This document shows, in pieces, positions 30,550 to 39,149 of a stretch of DNA of 39,503 bases. Both the position numbers and the translations under genes were made by a program. Under the pieces are notes generated by a model. The model saw only the letters and a program-made list of their open reading frames with translations, searched no databases and was not told the DNA's origin. Every line of letters begins with the position of its first letter. Within the stretch, counting starts at the first letter, position 1. The DNA is from Oscillospiraceae bacterium (GTDB lineage: Bacteria > Bacillota > Clostridia > Oscillospirales > Oscillospiraceae): positions 1 through 39,503 of the forward strand of contig JARIAU010000001.1 in the NCBI GenBank assembly GCA_029257695.1, written 5' to 3'.

Positions 30550-31854
30550 ATGCATTCATTTTTAGAAAAACAGTTCAACCTATCCAAGTATAGGACCTCG
30601 GTCAAAACGGAGTGTCTTGCCGGTCTGACCACCTTTGTCACGATGGCTTATGTACTGGCAACCGTACCAAATATGCTCGCCGGCGCCGGTCTGGACAAGC
30701 ATGTCACCATGACGATTATGGTCATGCTGATCATTCTCACCAGCTGTGCCATGGCACTGTACACCAATCGCCCCTTTGCTCTGGCTCCCGGTCTGGGCAG
30801 CGTGGGCATCGTTTCCTCCATGATTGCAAATGAGGGCATTTCCGCTCCCATCACTGCCGGTGTTATCTTCTGGAGCGGTGTTCTGTTCATTTTAATTTCG
30901 TTCCTGGGTCTGCGGGAAGCCGTAGTGCGTGTCATCCCAATCAGCCTCAAGCACGCCGTCACGGCGGGCATTGGTCTGTTCATCGCTCTGCTTGGCGCAA
31001 AGGGCTGTGGTTTGATCGTCGCAAACGCGAAGAAAAATACACTTGGCTTCGGTGATCTCACCACTCCCTCTGTCATCGTCTGTGCCATTGGTTTTCTCAT
31101 TCTGCTCTTTATGAAAGTGCGGAAAGTACCCGGCGGTATGATTCTGACCATTCTGCTGACAACCGTCATCGGCATTCCCTTTGGTGTAACCACCATGCCG
31201 GAGCATCTATTCTCCATGCCCGCCAACATTGGATCGCGGTTCCTTGATGTGGATTTCTTGGGCGCACTGAATTTTGCCTATATCCCCTTCCTGATTGCTC
31301 TGTTTGTGCCGGATTTCTTTTCCACCTTCGGCACTGTCCTCGGCGTGGGTGCCAAGGCCGGATATCTGGATGAAAACGGAAATCTGCCCGGCATTGACCG
31401 CTGTTTCCAAGTGGATGCCATTGCCACCAGCTTCGGTGCTCTGTTCGGTATGCCCAGCATGACCACCTATCTGGAGTCCTCTGCCGGTGTGGAGGCCGGT
31501 GGCAAAACCGGGCTTACCGTTATTTTCACCAGCTTGTTCTTTGCTCTCTCCCTGTTCTTTGCACCGGTGGCCCTGATGATCCCTTCTGCGGCCACGGCTC
31601 CTGTGCTGATCTTCATCGGCATCAATATGCTCAGCGGTATGCGCAATATCAAGTTTGACGATTTTACCGAGGCATTCCCCGCCTTTGTCTGCGTGACCTT
31701 CACCATCTTTGCCAACAACATTGCAAATGGCATCTGCACCGCACTTCCGGTCTATCTTCTGCTGAAACTGTTTGCCGGCAAGCGCAAGGAGATCTCTCCG
31801 GTCATGTATGTGCTGGTCGCTGTCTGTGTGCTGTACTTCGTCACCATTCTTTAA
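30550..31854 (+). CDS. NCS2/AzgA-family purine permease
   Basis: 434 residues with about 12-14 membrane segments. The N-terminal TECLAGLTTFVTMAYVLATVPNML and the stretch ALAPGLGSVGIVSSM are characteristic of the AzgA/PbuG branch, which takes up adenine, guanine or hypoxanthine by proton symport. TSFGALFGMPSMTTYLESSAGVEAGGKTGL matches the second family signature. ATG 30550 is chosen after AAAAGGAG; the open frame to 30346 crosses the divergent regulator and is rejected. The following adenine deaminase gene, 20 bases away, suggests adenine as the main substrate. Confidence 0.9.
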   Translation: MHSFLEKQFNLSKYRTSVKTECLAGLTTFVTMAYVLATVPNMLAGAGLDKHVTMTIMVMLIILTSCAMALYTNRPFALAPGLGSVGIVSSMIANEGISAPITAGVIFWSGVLFILISFLGLREAVVRVIPISLKHAVTAGIGLFIALLGAKGCGLIVANAKKNTLGFGDLTTPSVIVCAIGFLILLFMKVRKVPGGMILTILLTTVIGIPFGVTTMPEHLFSMPANIGSRFLDVDFLGALNFAYIPFLIALFVPDFFSTFGTVLGVGAKAGYLDENGNLPGIDRCFQVDAIATSFGALFGMPSMTTYLESSAGVEAGGKTGLTVIFTSLFFALSLFFAPVALMIPSAATAPVLIFIGINMLSGMRNIKFDDFTEAFPAFVCVTFTIFANNIANGICTALPVYLLLKLFAGKRKEISPVMYVLVAVCVLYFVTIL

Positions 31855-31874
31855 ATCGAAAGGAGTGGCTGATT

Positions 31875-33608
31875 ATGGAAACAGTATCGCTCTTGATTCG
31901 AAACGCCCTTGTATTTAATTCCTATCTCAAGGAGTTTCTCCCCGGGGATGTTTATGTCCGAGAGGATAAGGTCTACTACATTGACCGGGAAAAACAGGCA
32001 CCACTGCGTGCGGAGAACATCGTGGATGCTGAAGGCGCCTATCTGATCCCCGGTTTCGTTGACATCCATATGCATATCGAAAGCTCCATGATGACTCCCG
32101 GTCCCTTCGGGCGGTTTGTGGCAAGCTGCGGCGTCACCACCATTGTATCGGAACCGCACGAAATGGCCAATGTGCGTGGAATACACGGTATTTTAGAGAT
32201 GATTCAGGCCGGAGAAGGCGCACCAATCGACATTTACTATGGCATTCCCAGCAGCGTCCCCTCCACCAATGCCAGTTTGGAAACGACAGGCGGTATCATT
32301 GACTGTGATGCCATGAAGCATCTGTTGGAGGAAAAAGATGTAGTCTGCGTGGGAGAAATCATGAATTATCGGCAGATCATTCAGGAAAACCACCTGGAAA
32401 TCACCAAATTTCTGGATTATCTCAGGCAGGAGCACCCCGGGTATGTCATCGAAGGCCACTGCCCTTCTCTGGTTGGTTTGGATTTGGCCAAATTCCTCTA
32501 TTTGGGCATCGACGGCGATCACACCGAGCATACCTTGGAAGAAATCAAACAGCGGTTTGAAAACGGTATGTTTGTGGAAATTCAGGACAAAATGCTCAAA
32601 CCGGAGGTGTTGGATTACATCCAAGCGCATCAGCTCTATGAATACTGCGCCTTCGTCACCGACGACACCATGGCCGACACCTTATGGAGCGAGGGCCAGC
32701 TCAACCGTGTGGTGGAAAAAGCCATTGCGGCCGGATTTCCTCTGGAACAGGCACTCTATTGCGCCAGCTTTACCCCCAGCCGCCGGATGCATTTGTATGA
32801 CCGTGGTGTCATTGCTCCCGGCCGCTTGGCAGATTTCTTTCTGGTGGACGACCCCCGTCAGCTTCAGCCGAAACTGGTATTCAAGCAAGGCCGGATGATT
32901 TTTGACCGAATGACTCCTCTGCTGCCCCACACCGCAGATCATTTCCCAGAGGACTTTTATCACAGTGTTCAGCTGCCGGAAATCACACCGGATCTTTTCG
33001 AGCTGCCGGTGTCACGCTTTGCCTCCGGGAACCCCTCGTCCGTGACGGTGCGGGCAATCGAAGTTCTTCCCGATCGCACCCAGACCCGGGAAATACAGGT
33101 TTCCATGCCGGTCCGCAATGGAAGGATTGATTGGAAAAACAGTGGCTGTCTGCTGGCCATGGTCTTGGAACGCCATGGAAAGTACGGCAACATCGGCTAC
33201 GGTTTCCTGACCGGCGCCTGTCACCATCACGGAACCGCTGCAACCACCTACTTCCACGACCACCACAACCTCTTTGTGGCCGGAGACAACGAAGCGGACA
33301 TGATGCTGGCCGTTCAACGCATCAATGCGATGCAAGGCGGCTTCGTGACCGCACAAAACGGGACCATTCTGGAGGAACTGGCTCTCCCCGTGTGCGGTAT
33401 CTTGTCAGACGGTTCCGTAGAAGAAATTGGAAGCAAGCTATGCAAGATCCGGAACTCTCTGGTGGCCTTGGGATACCACCATCCAAATCCCATTATGTCC
33501 CTCGGCACACTTGGCCTTCCGGTCAGCCCAGCACTGAAGCTAACCGACCGCGGACTGGTCGATGTAAAGCAAGGTGCATTGGTTCCTTTGGTCGTTTCCA
33601 CAGAGTAA
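31875..33608 (+). CDS. ade: Adenine deaminase
   Basis: 577 residues of the amidohydrolase-superfamily adenine deaminase (AdeC type) that converts adenine to hypoxanthine and ammonia. Metal ligands are in HMHIESSM (His65, His67). VSEPHEMANVRG, VGEIMNY, EGHCPSL and DDTMAD are further family landmarks. The C-terminal domain (GNIGYGFLTG, HDHHNLFVAGDNEADMMLA) is also typical. ATG 31875 has AAGGAG upstream. Cotranscribed with the permease, it forms an uptake-and-deamination module; ammonia and a purine base are the products. Terminator at 33657-33686. Confidence 0.95.
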   Translation: METVSLLIRNALVFNSYLKEFLPGDVYVREDKVYYIDREKQAPLRAENIVDAEGAYLIPGFVDIHMHIESSMMTPGPFGRFVASCGVTTIVSEPHEMANVRGIHGILEMIQAGEGAPIDIYYGIPSSVPSTNASLETTGGIIDCDAMKHLLEEKDVVCVGEIMNYRQIIQENHLEITKFLDYLRQEHPGYVIEGHCPSLVGLDLAKFLYLGIDGDHTEHTLEEIKQRFENGMFVEIQDKMLKPEVLDYIQAHQLYEYCAFVTDDTMADTLWSEGQLNRVVEKAIAAGFPLEQALYCASFTPSRRMHLYDRGVIAPGRLADFFLVDDPRQLQPKLVFKQGRMIFDRMTPLLPHTADHFPEDFYHSVQLPEITPDLFELPVSRFASGNPSSVTVRAIEVLPDRTQTREIQVSMPVRNGRIDWKNSGCLLAMVLERHGKYGNIGYGFLTGACHHHGTAATTYFHDHHNLFVAGDNEADMMLAVQRINAMQGGFVTAQNGTILEELALPVCGILSDGSVEEIGSKLCKIRNSLVALGYHHPNPIMSLGTLGLPVSPALKLTDRGLVDVKQGALVPLVVSTE

Positions 33609-33656
33609 GTCCCACAGGGAACAACATGATGCGTTTGCATCCCTATATCACAAGAA

Positions 33657-33686
33657 AAGCGCAGGCAAAATGCCTGCGCTTTTTTC
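33657..33686 (+). terminator. Terminator of permease-adenine deaminase operon
   Basis: Perfect 11-bp hairpin AAGCGCAGGCA (33657-33667) / TGCCTGCGCTT (33671-33681) with a three-base loop and T-run. Confidence 0.92.
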
Positions 33687-33712
33687 GTTTTGATTTGTTT
33701 GGAATGTTCCTT

Positions 33713-35422
33713 TCACTGTGAAACCGTAAAAAGCGAATAGAAGTAGCCTTTCCGTTCCATCAATGCTTCAAACGAGCCAGATTCCATAATCTCTCCATTC
33801 CGCATGGTCAGGATCGCATCATATCGGCGAAGCAGTGAAGCATCCAACGCATGGGTCACGACAATTCGTGTCCACCCTTCCAAATTCAAAATCGCATCAT
33901 TGACCTGATAGGCCGTTTCTGCATCCAAGGCGGCAGTAACTTCATCCGCCAGCAGTACCTTCGCATTACGGAGCAGGCTTCGGGCAATCGAAATTCTCTG
34001 CTTTTCGCCGCCAGACAGATTGCAGCCCCCTTCGCCGCAAAGATAGTCCGCCCCTTTCTTCTGAAGCACAGCATCTAAGCCGGACAGTTGAATTGCCCGC
34101 TCCACCTGTTCCTCTGAAAACGCTTGAAACATCGTCAGATTTTCCAGAATAGTGGCATTGAACACAAACACATCTTGCTGAATCATGGAAACAACTTCAT
34201 AGAGCGATTCGCTGCAGATGGAGGAAAGTTCTTGGTCATCATAGAGAATATGCCCTTCATAGGCTCCTCTCCCCATCAGCAAATGCAGCAGCGTGGATTT
34301 TCCACTGCCAGATGCACCAACGACTGCATAGCTCTTCCCTGCCTCAAATTTGCAGCTGATCTGCTTCAACACTGGGTGTTCCGGCTCATAGGCAAACCGC
34401 AGATCGGACACCACAATGCCCCGTTCCACCGTTGCAGGAAGATTGCCTCCTTCTTCCGGAATCTCCTCCTGCAAAGAGGAAGCCAACTGATCCACCAAGG
34501 CCAGCGCCGCCTTCCGTTTGCCAAGCAAAGCAGGCAGCTCCCGGATGGAACCAATAAACAATCCGGTCAAATCCATAAATGCAATCAATTCTCCCGGAGT
34601 AATGGGATAGCCAGAGGTATGCAGCACACCACCCACAAGGAAGGTCCCTAACTGGGCTGTCACTCCAGCCACCGCTCCCATTAGGTATAATCGGATATGC
34701 AGCTTGCGTTTTCGGCATTTGATTTCCTCCACCTTCCGGCTGCTCTCGCCGAGAAGCTGTGCCATTTCAGCCTCGGCCTTGAAGCATTTGATCACCGGAA
34801 ACCCGTTGAGAACATCCTGAAGGACCTCCAAAAACCCCGCATTCCCCTTGGACACCTGCTTTTCTACCGTCTCCATCTTCGTCCCCGTCGCAACCGCCGC
34901 AAGCAGGGGCAGGACACAAAAAGCAAGCGCAATCACTGTCATGACCGGATTATAATACAGCATCAGTCCAAGGGCTCCCACAAACTCCACCACATAACTG
35001 GCAATCGTAAACTGGGCATTCAAATAATCGCTCTCAATCGTGTTCAGATCATTGGAAAGACGGGACAAATATTCCGATGTCTGTACCTGTCGGAAGGAAG
35101 AAAGGCTTTTCTGTGTCAATTTTTGAATGACATGCTCCTTAAATTGCAGCATCGCTCGCTGCAAAAAACGAGGTTCTGTCCAATAGGTGATTTGCTTCAA
35201 CAGCACAAGCAGACCAATGATGCCCGCCGTCATACCCCCCAACACAGGAAGTGGCTGCGCTCCCGGTGTTCCGGAGACTGCATCCAGAATTTGCTGCATA
35301 ATCCAAGTGATGGCCAGATTCAAAGAAACCGTCAGCATAGTCACCAAAAACACCACCGCAAACCGTCTGCGATTCCCTCGATAGAACGGTGCCGTGTATT
35401 CTTTCCGCAATTCACGCTTCAT
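33713..35422 (-). CDS. ABC exporter, fused membrane and ATPase domains
   Basis: 569 residues: an N-terminal six-helix type-IV ABC transmembrane domain (about residues 20-300) and a C-terminal ATPase with Walker A GASGSGKST, signature LSGGEKQR, Walker B VLLADE and switch His in VVTHALD. No peptidase C39 domain is present. It would act as a homodimer, or with a partner outside this window, exporting lipid, drug or peptide. ATG 35422 lies seven bases after GGGAGGAG and overlaps the end of the upstream regulator gene by 11 bases, so the two are translationally coupled. Confidence 0.9.
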   Translation of the reverse strand: MKRELRKEYTAPFYRGNRRRFAVVFLVTMLTVSLNLAITWIMQQILDAVSGTPGAQPLPVLGGMTAGIIGLLVLLKQITYWTEPRFLQRAMLQFKEHVIQKLTQKSLSSFRQVQTSEYLSRLSNDLNTIESDYLNAQFTIASYVVEFVGALGLMLYYNPVMTVIALAFCVLPLLAAVATGTKMETVEKQVSKGNAGFLEVLQDVLNGFPVIKCFKAEAEMAQLLGESSRKVEEIKCRKRKLHIRLYLMGAVAGVTAQLGTFLVGGVLHTSGYPITPGELIAFMDLTGLFIGSIRELPALLGKRKAALALVDQLASSLQEEIPEEGGNLPATVERGIVVSDLRFAYEPEHPVLKQISCKFEAGKSYAVVGASGSGKSTLLHLLMGRGAYEGHILYDDQELSSICSESLYEVVSMIQQDVFVFNATILENLTMFQAFSEEQVERAIQLSGLDAVLQKKGADYLCGEGGCNLSGGEKQRISIARSLLRNAKVLLADEVTAALDAETAYQVNDAILNLEGWTRIVVTHALDASLLRRYDAILTMRNGEIMESGSFEALMERKGYFYSLFTVSQ

Positions 35423-36497
35423 GACAGATCTCCTCCCACAAAACAAGGATTTGTTCCTCTTCGGTGGATATACCTTCTCGCAGCACTTGCTCGATGCTGC
35501 TCATGGCAGTTTGTCCGATGTTGTCATACGCCACCCGTGGTTCTATTTCCTTGCAATAGCGAATGTTGCGGCTGGAGTAATCGGGCTCCGCATCAAAGTT
35601 CCGTGCCATGTCTCTCGCTCGCCGCAGACATGCCTTTGCTTCTTCCCTTTGTTCGATGGTTCCATATACTGCACCGCACAAAGCCAACAGGAACACCTGA
35701 TCCTTGTCCAGATAGCTTGGCCGGCCTTCTTCCCGCAGTCCATCCAGATAGGCAATCATCCACTGCATGATCTCGATGGCAGAACGATAATCCTCCTGTG
35801 CAAAAAACAGATTGACATAACCAATCACAGAGCGAAGCAGATTGGATGTCACTTGCAGCAAAGACAGGGACAAGTACGGCCACGCTTCTTCCCGTCGCTC
35901 CGGTATTGTCGCAAGCTCCTGCCCTATCAGATCATTGTTCACCCCACATGGATTTTGTTCCTGCAGAATTCGGATCCCTTCTTGGGAATGCCCCATCAAA
36001 AGGTGTGCAATGGCCATATCTCGGTAAATATATGTTTTGCTGATCTTCGGATCGGTATTTTGAGCAATCAGCTGACAAGCCCTTGTCATCAGCTCAATCC
36101 CACGGGAGAGATATGCCTGCTGTTCGGTTTCGATTCCTGCCAAATGGTAGAGCACCCCACTATGGTATACGATGTCAAAGTCATTGGGATAGCGCCGAAT
36201 CCATCCGTCCACTCTGTTCCAATTCTGACGGTACTCTTTTCGCTCTTTGATTTGCTTCAGCTCCTGTAGAACACGCTGTTTGTCGCTCTCCGGGATCTCA
36301 TATCCCACCAAAGCGTCTACGGAAACATGAAAAAAGCTGGCCAATTCCATAAGAATGCGGATATCCGGTGTTGACAATCCTTGCTCCCATTTATAGATTG
36401 CTCCCACCGTCACACCCATGGCTTCCGCCAACTGTTCCTGTGTCATGCTCTGCTGCTTTCGCAACGCTTTGACATTCTTTGAAAAATTCAATTCCAT
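35412..36497 (-). CDS. XRE-family regulator with TPR-like C-terminal domain
   Basis: 361 residues. An N-terminal helix-turn-helix (NVKALRKQQSMTQEQLAEAMGVTVGAIYKWEQGLSTPDI, residues 8-46) is followed by about 290 residues of helical, TPR-like repeats. This build resembles peptide-responsive regulators of the Rgg/PlcR/Rap superfamily, although no cognate peptide gene was found here. ATG 36497 is chosen because GGAGGGG precedes it and MELNFSKNVKALR is a typical start; a frame to 36623 is rejected. It is divergent from the M18 aminopeptidase gene and overlaps the ABC exporter gene. Confidence 0.88.
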   Translation of the reverse strand: MELNFSKNVKALRKQQSMTQEQLAEAMGVTVGAIYKWEQGLSTPDIRILMELASFFHVSVDALVGYEIPESDKQRVLQELKQIKERKEYRQNWNRVDGWIRRYPNDFDIVYHSGVLYHLAGIETEQQAYLSRGIELMTRACQLIAQNTDPKISKTYIYRDMAIAHLLMGHSQEGIRILQEQNPCGVNNDLIGQELATIPERREEAWPYLSLSLLQVTSNLLRSVIGYVNLFFAQEDYRSAIEIMQWMIAYLDGLREEGRPSYLDKDQVFLLALCGAVYGTIEQREEAKACLRRARDMARNFDAEPDYSSRNIRYCKEIEPRVAYDNIGQTAMSSIEQVLREGISTEEEQILVLWEEICHEA

Positions 36498-36525
36498 TCG
36501 GCATCCCCTCCGTTCTGTTTCATTC

Positions 36526-36555
36526 ATTATATCATTGGGGGGCACCGCTTTTGAA
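36526..36555 (-). promoter_or_regulatory. Promoter of regulator-ABC exporter operon
   Basis: Minus strand: extended -10 TGATATAAT with hexamer TATAAT (36526-36531), 18-bp spacer, weak -35 TTCAAA (36550-36555). The weak -35 with strong extended -10 suits a regulated promoter. Confidence 0.6.
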
Positions 36556-36640
36556 GTAACTGCCAGTACAATTAGAAGTATTTTTTCTATACTGTTCGTA
36601 TGGTTTTCTAGCCTTTTCTCCATTCACTCGGTTATTACGC

Positions 36641-36669
36641 TTGTCAGCGTTCAGAATCAGTATTATAAT
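36641..36669 (+). promoter_or_regulatory. Promoter of M18 aminopeptidase gene
   Basis: TTGTCA (36641-36646), 17-bp spacer, TATAAT (36664-36669). Confidence 0.82.
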
Positions 36670-36714
36670 GAAACAAAATATATTCGGTTTTTGCCCCGAA
36701 CAGGAGGTTTTTAT

Positions 36715-38022
36715 ATGAATCACCCTTTGCATGATTTGATGGCATTTTTGGATCACAGCCATAGCCCCTTCCACTCGGTCCAAAGTGCAGCGGCCCGTTT
36801 GGACGAAGCTGGGTTTACCGCATTGGAAGAATGTGCCGTTTGGACATTGGAACCCGGCAAATCATACTACACCACTCGAAATCAGAGCAGTATCATTGCG
36901 TTTCGCACTCCCTTGGAGCAGCTGAACGGCTGGCGTATGACCGCTTCTCACAGCGATAGTCCTTCCTACCGTGTCAAACTGGAGTCCAAGCCGGATCAAA
37001 ATGCCAGCGGACTCTCTCGTGTCTGGGTCGAGGGATACGGCGGAATGATTGCCGCCAGCTGGATGGACCGTCCTTTGACTTTGGCCGGTCGTGTGCTGGT
37101 CCGTGAGGCCTCTGGGCTTACTTCCCGTCTGGTCTACCTCGATCAGGATCTTTTGGTCATTCCCAGCCTTGCCATTCACATGGATCGCACCACCAACTCG
37201 AACCGAGAGCTTAATCCCAAGCGAGATATGCAGCCAATTCTCGGCAACGATGGTAGCAATCTGAAAGAACTGCTCGCCAAAGAGCTCCGTGTGTCTGTCG
37301 AGGATATTCTCGGGGCCGATCTCACTTTGTGTCCCAGACAAAACGCCGTACTTCTGGGTGCCGAGCAGGAACTGATCTGCTCTCCTCGTCTGGACGATCT
37401 GGAATGTGCCTGGGGCACACTCATCGGTTTCCTCCACGCATCTCCCGCCGCACACACAGCCAATGTATGGTGCATGTTTGACAACGAAGAAGTGGGCAGC
37501 GGAACCCGTCAAGGCGCTGTCAGCACCTTCCTCCCCGATGTGATGGCTCGTGTGGAATCCATCTATGGACAGACGACGGAACAGCACTTTGCCTCTTTGG
37601 CCAACAGCTTGTTGATGAGCGCCGACAACGCTCATGCAATCCATCCCAATTATGCAGACAAGTCTGACCCAGTCTCCCCGGTCAAGGTCAATGGCGGCAT
37701 CGTACTGAAGTACAACGCCAGCCAAAAATATACCACCACCGCTCTGACCGGCTCCATGTTCATGCAGCTGTGTCAAAAGGTGAATGTGCCTGTTCAGGTG
37801 TTTACCAATCGTGCCGATATGCCCGGCGGAAGCACGCTGGGCAATCTGCTCAGCGCTCAAGTCAGCATCCCGATGATGGATGTGGGACTTCCCCAGCTGG
37901 CAATGCATGCCTGTGTTGAAACCGCAGGCACCAAGGATCCGGAATATTTGTGCCGTGCCAGCGAGGCATTTTACGCAGCGGACATCGTTTGTTCCGCTGA
38001 CGGATGCTATCAAATGCAGTAA
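36715..38022 (+). CDS. M18-family aminopeptidase
   Basis: 435 residues of the zinc aminopeptidase M18 family (aspartyl aminopeptidase, ApeB type), cytoplasmic. Seen: ASHSDSPSYRVK with the first metal His79 (families usually read HTDSP or HIDSP), ELNPKRDMQPILG, SPRLDDLE, the Glu pair in MFDNEEVGSGTRQGA and the C-terminal ACVETAGTKD. It removes N-terminal residues, mostly acidic, from peptides. ATG 36715 follows a perfect AGGAGG at eight bases. It is monocistronic, with a terminator at 38134-38175. Its peptidase role might link with the divergent peptide-type regulator, but nothing in the sequence proves that. Confidence 0.92.
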   Translation: MNHPLHDLMAFLDHSHSPFHSVQSAAARLDEAGFTALEECAVWTLEPGKSYYTTRNQSSIIAFRTPLEQLNGWRMTASHSDSPSYRVKLESKPDQNASGLSRVWVEGYGGMIAASWMDRPLTLAGRVLVREASGLTSRLVYLDQDLLVIPSLAIHMDRTTNSNRELNPKRDMQPILGNDGSNLKELLAKELRVSVEDILGADLTLCPRQNAVLLGAEQELICSPRLDDLECAWGTLIGFLHASPAAHTANVWCMFDNEEVGSGTRQGAVSTFLPDVMARVESIYGQTTEQHFASLANSLLMSADNAHAIHPNYADKSDPVSPVKVNGGIVLKYNASQKYTTTALTGSMFMQLCQKVNVPVQVFTNRADMPGGSTLGNLLSAQVSIPMMDVGLPQLAMHACVETAGTKDPEYLCRASEAFYAADIVCSADGCYQMQ

Positions 38023-38133
38023 TCCTATATCAAGAACTGCCTGTCGCTGCGCCGGTGGTCACTTTGCACATTTAGCGCGCCTGACCTAAACCATGGAAGT
38101 TGTCACGCTTAGCGGCTTTTCATGCAACGATTG

Positions 38134-38175
38134 ATCAAGGGTGATCCTTCGGGATTGCCCTTGATTTTTGCTTTT
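38134..38175 (+). terminator. Terminator of aminopeptidase gene
   Basis: 14-bp stem ATCAAGGGTGATCC (38134-38147) with GGATTGCCCTTGAT (38152-38165), two wobble pairs, TTCG loop, then TTTTGCTTTTT. Confidence 0.9.
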
Positions 38176-38277
38176 TCCGGAAACGGAGCATGATGAAAAA
38201 CTCTGTCTCATGCGGTCAAAAGACACTTTGCCCCTCTCTATTCAAGGCAAAAAGCACACGATTCTCAAGAAAAATTA

Positions 38278-38306
38278 TTAGCAAATTCAACTGGGTATGA
38301 TATAAT
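38278..38306 (+). promoter_or_regulatory. Promoter of response regulator gene
   Basis: TTAGCA (38278-38283), 17-bp spacer, TATAAT (38301-38306) with an extended TG (TGATATAAT). Confidence 0.75.
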
Positions 38307-38336
38307 ATCGAGAAGCAAAGTATTCGGTGTTTCGAT

Positions 38337-38399
38337 TTTTAATCGTGATCCTCGTTGGTTGCTGTTTCTGCACAACGGCATTGCTGACAACGATTAAAA
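38337..38399 (+). repeat. Inverted repeat in response regulator leader
   Basis: TTTTAATCGT (38337-38346) and ACGATTAAAA (38390-38399) form a perfect 10-bp long-range stem around 43 bases in the 5' leader. It could be an RNA structure or paired DNA sites for the LytTR protein. Confidence 0.5.
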
Positions 38400-38438
38400 T
38401 AGTTACGACATCGAATAAAAGCAGACGGGAGTGATATA

Positions 38439-39149
38439 GTGTCTAAAATTTTGCTCGTAGAAGATAACCAAGCTGCTGTCACAAACATCAGACAATATGT
38501 CAAGAATATAGATTCCTCGTTAGAACTTGTGACATGCAAAGAAGCCGGTGCAGCTTATATCCTTGCGCAAAAGAAAAAAGTGGATCTGTTTATCCTGGAC
38601 ATTCAATTAGAAGACTACAAGGGAACCAGTCTTGCTACCCAGCTGCGCAGTCTGCCGGAATATAAATACACTCCAATTATTTTTGAAAGTGCCTTGGCTG
38701 GGGAAGAACTGTCGGCTTACCGGGATGTAAAGTGCTACGGATTTTTGGTCAAGCCTTATACCGAAGCAGAATTTCGCACCGTATTTTGTGATGCACTGGG
38801 GCTGTCCACTCATCTGCGTCAGGACGCAAAACACATTCAGATCGAGCAAAAACAGTTTATTCTGGACTATCCAATCGCCGAAATCGTATATGTGGAGGCC
38901 TTTGGAAAAAAACTCACGATCCATACGCAGAATACCCGTTCCTGGATGAAAGAAGATGTTATTTCAGGCTATACGCTGTCCCGGTTGCTGCAGCTGATTG
39001 ATGCCCCGAAGGTAGTGCAGTGTCACAAAAGTATTCTGGTCAACACCGCCTATATTGATCGAATCGATAAAGCAGCAAAAGAAATCACACTGAAAGGATG
39101 TGCGGAAAAGTTGCCGGTGGGTAATAAATATCAGTCCGCACTTTGGTAA
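38439..39149 (+). CDS. LytTR-family response regulator (AgrA/LytR type)
   Basis: 236 residues: a receiver domain (residues 1-125) with the acidic pair Glu8-Asp9, phospho-acceptor Asp54 (FILDIQLED) and Lys105 (FLVKPYT), then a LytTR DNA-binding domain from about 137 (EIVYVEAFGKKLTIHT, SILVNTAYIDRID, LPVGNKY). Such regulators control quorum-sensing, bacteriocin or cell-wall genes. It starts with GTG 38439, seven bases after GGGAG. A membrane protein gene begins at its stop codon (TAATG), most likely the cognate sensor kinase. Confidence 0.93.
   Translation: MSKILLVEDNQAAVTNIRQYVKNIDSSLELVTCKEAGAAYILAQKKKVDLFILDIQLEDYKGTSLATQLRSLPEYKYTPIIFESALAGEELSAYRDVKCYGFLVKPYTEAEFRTVFCDALGLSTHLRQDAKHIQIEQKQFILDYPIAEIVYVEAFGKKLTIHTQNTRSWMKEDVISGYTLSRLLQLIDAPKVVQCHKSILVNTAYIDRIDKAAKEITLKGCAEKLPVGNKYQSALW

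Larger units (their letters stand above)
38023..38438. other. Intergenic region before response regulator
   Basis: Holds the aminopeptidase terminator (38134-38175), a promoter (38278-38306) and a structured leader (38313-38438). A 36-codon frame from ATG 38190 has a poorly placed GGAG and no recognisable product, so it is not called. Confidence 0.6.

Noticed and set aside
38190..38300. 36-codon frame starting at ATG 38190
   Set aside because: GGAG is too close to the ATG, it runs into a promoter, and no recognisable protein results.
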